Both the position numbers and the translations under genes were made by a program. From NCBI RefSeq assembly GCF_004114975.1, contig NZ_CP030051.1, positions 558,001 to 622,000 on the forward strand: 64,000 nucleotides of DNA, given 5' to 3'. The notes below the pieces were generated by a model, which did not search any database, was not told the DNA's origin, and saw nothing but the letters and a program-made list of their open reading frames with translations. Positions 63,249 to 64,000 of the stretch are shown here, one piece after another; position 1 is the first letter of the stretch; every line of letters begins with the position of its first letter. The stretch is from Bradyrhizobium guangdongense. Lineage in GTDB: Bacteria; Pseudomonadota; Alphaproteobacteria; Rhizobiales; Xanthobacteraceae.

Positions 63249-63349
63249 GTTTTGAATGTATGTGCGAGGCCGGTGGTGCGCGCGTCGTGCCGGGGCGGCC
63301 CCGCCCAAACTTTCCAAGGACTCGCTTCAAGAAACTTCAGGAGAGCGCC

Positions 63350-64000
63350 GTGACAGTTGCCCTTCCCACGCCAGCCCAGCTTCGCAGCGTCGCCGCGCAG
63401 TGCGGCCTTTCGCTGACCGACGACGATGTCGCCTCGTTCCGCGGCCTGATGCAGGGCTCGATCGAGGCCTACAATCTGGTGGCCGCGATGCCGGACGAGG
63501 TGCCGGAGGTGAAATATCCGCGCACGCCGGGCCATCGGCCGTCGCCGGAAGAGAATCCGCGCAACGCCTGGTACCGCAAATCCATGGTGAAGGGCGCGGC
63601 GAGCGGCAAGCTCAAGGGCAAGACCGTCGCGCTGAAGGACAACATCATGCTGGCCGGCGTGCCCATGACGAACGGTTCGTCGACGCTGGAAGGCTACGTG
63701 CCCGATTTTGACGCGACCATCGTCACGCGCATGCTGGATGCCGGCGCCGAGATCGTCGGCAAAACCCATTGCGAGCACTTCTGCCTCTCCGGAGGCAGCC
63801 ACACCGGCTCCTATGGTCCGGTGCACAATCCTCACAAGATGGGCTACTCGGCCGGCGGCTCGTCTTCGGGCTCCGGGGTCGTCGTCGCGCTCGGCGAGGT
63901 CGATATGGCGATCGGCGGCGACCAGGGCGGCTCGATTCGCATGCCGTCCTCGTTCTGCGGCATCTACGGCATGAAGCCGACCTGGGGCCTCGTGCCCTAT
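63350..64000 (+). CDS. Amidase, 3' end outside window
   Basis: The first 217 residues of an amidase-signature enzyme. GTG 63350 follows CAGGAGAG. The catalytic lysine is K96 in [17 protein letters not shown], the serine loop is in [19 protein letters not shown] and the nucleophile serine in [16 protein letters not shown]. It acts on a small amide, consistent with the AmiC-like protein just upstream. Together with the MarR gene this looks like an amide-utilisation cluster. It continues past the window end and the C-terminal domain is not visible. Confidence 0.9.
   Translation, partial: MTVALPTPAQLRSVAAQCGLSLTDDDVASFRGLMQGSIEAYNLVAAMPDEVPEVKYPRTPGHRPSPEENPRNAWYRKSMVKGAASGKLKGKTVALKDNIMLAGVPMTNGSSTLEGYVPDFDATIVTRMLDAGAEIVGKTHCEHFCLSGGSHTGSYGPVHNPHKMGYSAGGSSSGSGVVVALGEVDMAIGGDQGGSIRMPSSFCGIYGMKPTWGLVPY

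Overview
This 64 kb window is GC-rich chromosomal DNA from a Bradyrhizobium-like alphaproteobacterium (Nitrobacteraceae/Rhizobiales). The assignment rests on gene content and on short intergenic signals. The genes include a complete thiosulfate-oxidising sox locus, an acdS-acdR pair, phaR-phaA-phaB, DUF3175, DUF4167 and DUF1178 proteins, a ptsP of the EI-Ntr type, and an argJ-parvulin-secA block. The intergenic signals include EcfG-type promoters and hairpin repeats of a kind I associate with bradyrhizobia. Nearly all of it reads as intact coding sequence, and I see no insertion sequence, prophage or CRISPR array.

Layout. 1-4.5 kb: trehalose synthesis under the general stress response. A partial DUF3175 gene and an MFS transporter-otsB pair diverge from two back-to-back EcfG promoters, and otsA follows with its own near-consensus EcfG promoter. 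4.5-5.1 kb: a small secreted protein and tRNA-Ser(GGA). 5.1-19.8 kb: the sulfur-oxidation island. It holds a YeeE/YedE permease, a BigR/SqrR-like repressor, soxS, soxV, an unknown duplicated helical periplasmic protein, soxW, soxXYZABCD, then two exported DsrE-like proteins around an exported alpha/beta hydrolase, SoxT, a split YeeE/YedE pair, and a second two-cysteine ArsR repressor. AT-rich inverted repeats in the control regions look like operators for those repressors.

19.9-28 kb: dusA, an amidase with a lysine-rich tail, a methionine pair (O-acylhomoserine sulfhydrylase and metA) behind a structured leader, a polysaccharide deacetylase and recQ. 28-34.7 kb: acdS/acdR, a Cds1-like PLP enzyme, a carboxymuconolactone decarboxylase-fold protein without the CxxC, a beta-barrel protein, an HSL-type hydrolase and a branched-chain aminotransferase-like enzyme. 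35.4-38.4 kb: phaR divergent from phaA-phaB for polyhydroxybutyrate. 38.5-49.3 kb: a DMT exporter, cupin, gloB, methyltransferase, DUF4167, prmC, an interposed MarR gene, prfA, ptsP and lysC. 49.4-58 kb: PH-domain protein, ubiG, DMT transporter, DUF1178, nitrilase-family amidase, glutaredoxin, comF, NDUFAF5-like methyltransferase, mutT, argJ and a parvulin. 58-64 kb: secA, a MarR regulator divergent from an AmiC-like amide-binding protein, and an amidase cut by the window end.

How parts work together. SoxXA, YZ, B and CD oxidise thiosulfate in the periplasm. SoxV, SoxS and SoxW keep that machinery reduced, the YeeE-type permeases probably move sulfur species, and the two-cysteine repressors plausibly sense persulfide. 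The sulfhydrylase and MetA feed methionine synthesis. PhaA, PhaB and PhaR make and control PHB. AcdS destroys the ethylene precursor ACC. All functions are inferred from sequence motifs alone. Hairpins and operators were found by eye.
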